Shown piece after piece: positions 22,964-25,691 of a stretch of DNA of 25,691 bases. Position numbers and translations under genes: made by a program. Position 1 is the stretch's first letter; every line of letters begins with the position of its first letter. The DNA lies in contig JBKBXU010000021.1 in assembly GCA_046313675.1 (NCBI GenBank), positions 1 through 25,691 of the forward strand, in the 5' to 3' direction. Under the pieces are notes generated by a model that did no database searches, was not told the origin of the DNA, and saw nothing but the letters and a program-made list of their open reading frames with translations. This stretch comes from JBKBXU01 sp046313675. GTDB taxonomy: Bacteria > Bacteroidota > Bacteroidia > Cytophagales > Cytophagaceae.

Positions 22964-25528
22964 TCACCGGCTAAGAACTACATATCCTGATAAACGTTTC
23001 CCTTCCTCCAATTCTATTACATAAAAGTACGTCCCGGAAGGAAGCTCATCACCACCTGAACGTATGCCTTTGTTTGAATTTCCATACCACACATTATTTT
23101 GATTATCATAGGCATTAGTTTCAAAAACAATACTCCCCCATCGGTCAAAGACACTCACTCTGTTGTGAGGATATTTTTCTATACCTTCTATAATCCATTC
23201 ATCATTCAACATATCTCCATTTGGAGAAATACCTGTATATACCACCATTCCATAAGACGCTTCTTCTGCGACTATTAAATACAAAGGACAGGAAGAACAC
23301 TGCCTTACACGGGGAGGATAAATATCACAAACTTTGTAGTTAATGGAGTCAACTCCTATAAAATCTCCAGATGAAGCATAGGTAAAAAAACCAAATTGAT
23401 CCACGTCAATATTCCCGTTATATTTTGTATCATAGCCATATACAGGAACAATCTGAAGGGGTTCCAGGATATGATCCCTATCGTTATCGAGCAGACTAAA
23501 ATCTGAGGTCAAAACAGCTCCACTGTATATGTAAGCAGTATCGGCATTACATTCAGGAGGAATATTGACCCTTATCCTCACCGTATTACTGTAGACATCC
23601 GGACAGAAACCTGAACCTATAACGGCTCTAAAATACGTTGTTTTTCTCATGTTATCCTTAAAAAAGGATAAAGCTGATTCCGGATAAACAGCCATATTCG
23701 AAAATAAACTATCATGAGAAACTTCCCATCGGATAAATTCTCCCTCCATCAGATCAAGGTTTACTACTCCGGAGCTTTCACCTGGTAACACCACATTATT
23801 TCCTTCCAACGTACCCTGTGGAACGGCTTTAACATAGACATTAAAGCGTACTTTTTCGCTTTCACATCCCTTGCTTAGACTGGAAACATAGAATGTGCCT
23901 GAGTCACTAATATGAGGTGTTAAAAAGGTACTCCCTGAGGAAAGAGGGCTTTCCTCTTCCGCATTCCCATACCAGTTATACGTATCTGCTGACCCCTGTG
24001 CCACTATTTTTACCTGTCCTGGGCCACACCTGATGGTATCAAAGACTTCAGGCATGGCAGGAATAGGATTGATTTCTGCCATCACTTTAACCCTCGGGAA
24101 ACTTTCACAAGAATTTATACCCACACCGGATACATAAAAATCAGTACTGCTGTCCAACACTTCGCTTAAAAAGGCCTCTGCCTCACCAAGAACGCTTTCG
24201 CTTTCAGTTGTAGCATACCAACGAAATGTATTATACTGACCTGAAGCAGTTAAAAGAACAGATCCCTCCTCACAGGCAAATCCATCCACACCTACAGGCA
24301 ATTCTGGTTGTTCAACAATAAAATTTTTGCTGAAGATATTTCCATTAGCATCCGATACATTTATACTGTATTCTCCAGCCGCCAGCCCGGATAAAGTAAG
24401 GTATTGAGGAGGACCAACTACAACAACAGGAGTTGAAGGAGAAAATTTCCTAATTCTCACATTATCCTGCCATAAACTTCCTGTTCCACAATCCTCTATG
24501 GCTAAATACAATTTAAGATCTTCGGGCTCTCCTGTAGATTCAAAGCTCCCTAAACGAGCTTCAAACCAATTCGTATAATTGCAACCACAGGAATTCCTTC
24601 TGCGAACCCAATGACCACCAAGACTATTTTCACCATAATACATTCTTGAAATCAGACGGATCGATCCCTCACAATCATTCTGTAGACAAACCAAATGCCT
24701 GGTCGAGACATCCCCCTGATATTGTCCCGGACTAAGCACAATGGTTTTCTTCGCTATATTAATCAAGCCATCGTTAGTTGTTGTTCCACAACTCGAACTT
24801 GCATTCAACCTTAAACTATTTTCAGGAGAAACAAATTGAGCGGTAGACAAATTACCCTCACAGCTCTCCCCTGCCTGACGGTTCTGGCACTCAAAAGTCC
24901 AGTCCAATGTTCCCTGATCAAAATCTTCAAAAAAATCAAAGGTGGCATAACCATTGCTCAAAGACACAGCTTCCGGGTTACAGTAAGAAACTTTCATGTA
25001 AGAAATACCCTCGGGAACAGAAGGGATTTTAACCCAAAAAACAGCACTTGTCTGTTCAACGACCCTTTCAACCCAGTAATCATAAAGAGTTACACCGGAT
25101 GTATCGGAAAAACGAACATTGGAGAAATCACTGCTCATCCCTGCATAAAAATCCAAGTTAACCCGCACCTGAAAATCGCTCAGAGGGATATCCGTATTCG
25201 TAATTGAAATTGTATTAAAGCAATTATTACGTATAGAACCGCTGACGCCATTACTCCAATTGAACGTATATGGCAAAGTCCCTCCGGAAATATTGAAACT
25301 AATTTCTCCATCTGCCGATCCATAACAAAGAGCATTACTGACATTTCCGCTTACCTCTAATGATTCTGTATTTACAGAGGTCTCATTACCGTCATTTCCA
25401 TTCTGTGCAAATAAATGATTTTGAAAAGCTAAGCAAAGATTAAATAAAAAGAAGGCAGCACAGGCTACTGCCGGATGCTTAAAAAAGTAAACAATTGAAT
25501 TAAAAAAAATCGGTAAGCGAAGAAACAT
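22964..25528 (-). CDS. large surface protein with split SprB repeat, Ig-like domains and T9SS type B tail
   Basis: An 854-residue exported protein. Signal region at ~17-42 (ends HLFAQ). Residues 58-95 are the first half of a SprB repeat (ALCYGSADGEISFNISGGTL); ~100-368 are an inserted DUF2341-like and carbohydrate-binding-like region (ITNTDIPLSDFQVRVNLDF...); 376-408 are the second half of the SprB repeat (LSGLAAGEYSINVSDANGN). Ig-like domains follow at ~412-487, ~492-567 and ~570-655, a cadherin-like 'LLDNDRD' segment at ~665-735, and the CHU_C type B sorting domain at 763-854 (YTGISPNGDMLNDEWIIEGI, VSVFDRWGSIVF). It should be secreted by T9SS and held at the surface, probably with the PorP/SprF-like protein encoded next. 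Confidence 0.92.
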   Translation of the reverse strand: MFLRLPIFFNSIVYFFKHPAVACAAFFLFNLCLAFQNHLFAQNGNDGNETSVNTESLEVSGNVSNALCYGSADGEISFNISGGTLPYTFNWSNGVSGSIRNNCFNTISITNTDIPLSDFQVRVNLDFYAGMSSDFSNVRFSDTSGVTLYDYWVERVVEQTSAVFWVKIPSVPEGISYMKVSYCNPEAVSLSNGYATFDFFEDFDQGTLDWTFECQNRQAGESCEGNLSTAQFVSPENSLRLNASSSCGTTTNDGLINIAKKTIVLSPGQYQGDVSTRHLVCLQNDCEGSIRLISRMYYGENSLGGHWVRRRNSCGCNYTNWFEARLGSFESTGEPEDLKLYLAIEDCGTGSLWQDNVRIRKFSPSTPVVVVGPPQYLTLSGLAAGEYSINVSDANGNIFSKNFIVEQPELPVGVDGFACEEGSVLLTASGQYNTFRWYATTESESVLGEAEAFLSEVLDSSTDFYVSGVGINSCESFPRVKVMAEINPIPAMPEVFDTIRCGPGQVKIVAQGSADTYNWYGNAEEESPLSSGSTFLTPHISDSGTFYVSSLSKGCESEKVRFNVYVKAVPQGTLEGNNVVLPGESSGVVNLDLMEGEFIRWEVSHDSLFSNMAVYPESALSFFKDNMRKTTYFRAVIGSGFCPDVYSNTVRIRVNIPPECNADTAYIYSGAVLTSDFSLLDNDRDHILEPLQIVPVYGYDTKYNGNIDVDQFGFFTYASSGDFIGVDSINYKVCDIYPPRVRQCSSCPLYLIVAEEASYGMVVYTGISPNGDMLNDEWIIEGIEKYPHNRVSVFDRWGSIVFETNAYDNQNNVWYGNSNKGIRSGGDELPSGTYFYVIELEEGKRLSGYVVLSR

Positions 25529-25691
25529 AATGTTCTTTCAGTTATTAAAATCATTTCGATAAGCAGCATAAAACTTTTTAGACGATATACACCAAATAGA
25601 AGGTTTGTCTAGTACATGTATACATGATACCTCTTCAACCTTATCAAGTCATAAAAAATTTTACAAAAGCATTTAAAAAGTGTTTTGGCTA
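25529..25691. other. upstream region of the T9SS operon with a palindrome
   Basis: No gene is visible in these 163 bp. A perfect 12-base palindrome CATGTATACATG lies at 25615-25626, about 90 bp before the start codon of the large cargo gene, a plausible place for an operator. I found no exact TAnnTTTG box on the minus strand. Confidence 0.4.

Overview
The window reads as chromosomal DNA of a Bacteroidota bacterium, most likely from the Cytophagales/Cytophagia side of the phylum. The grounds are: type IX secretion (T9SS) cargo with type A and type B sorting tails, a PorP/SprF-like protein, a Porin_10-type porin, an lpxK of Bacteroidota type, several short lipoproteins, few Shine-Dalgarno motifs, and two promoters of the Bacteroidota form TTTG-N21-TAnnTTTG. 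Base composition is moderately AT-rich, with a clearly AT-richer patch around 18.3-19.6 kb.

Left part (1-7622). The 3' end of a plus-strand gene meets two small lipoprotein genes on the minus strand. Next come a secreted type A T9SS cargo protein with its own terminator and, divergent from it, an exported protein with a glutamine-amidotransferase-like fold. A heptanucleotide tandem repeat abuts the stop codon of miaE, which lies downstream of a porin gene and lpxK (order lpxK - porin - miaE on the minus strand).

Middle part (7682-16454). A plus-strand run encodes a Nif3-family protein, a coiled-coil/zinc-ribbon protein, an exported TPR protein and PabB. A strong intrinsic-terminator hairpin lies inside the first codons of the TPR gene. 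It converges on a minus-strand chain of overlapping genes: mnmA (tRNA 2-thiouridylase), a lipoprotein, and an S8 subtilisin-like protease with a T9SS tail. Upstream of mnmA lie a thioredoxin-like gene and a small conserved gene, separated from mnmA by a terminator.

Right part (16528-25691). A clear promoter drives a TrpF-like protein that has lost both catalytic residues, followed by an E. coli PfkB-type phosphofructokinase. Next is an AT-rich three-gene cassette with its own promoter: a RelE/HigB-like toxin, an XRE-family antitoxin with a C-terminal tail, and a SecB-like chaperone. This is a tripartite toxin-antitoxin-chaperone (TAC) module and the most interesting system in the window. It is followed by about 400 bp of non-coding DNA holding nested hairpins and two perfect palindromes. 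The window closes with a tight minus-strand operon of T9SS/gliding type: a large type B cargo protein whose SprB repeat is split by an inserted domain, a PorP/SprF-like protein, and a TPR/PD40 protein that lacks the expected C-terminal OmpA domain.

No tRNA, rRNA, CRISPR array, transposase or integrase gene was recognised.
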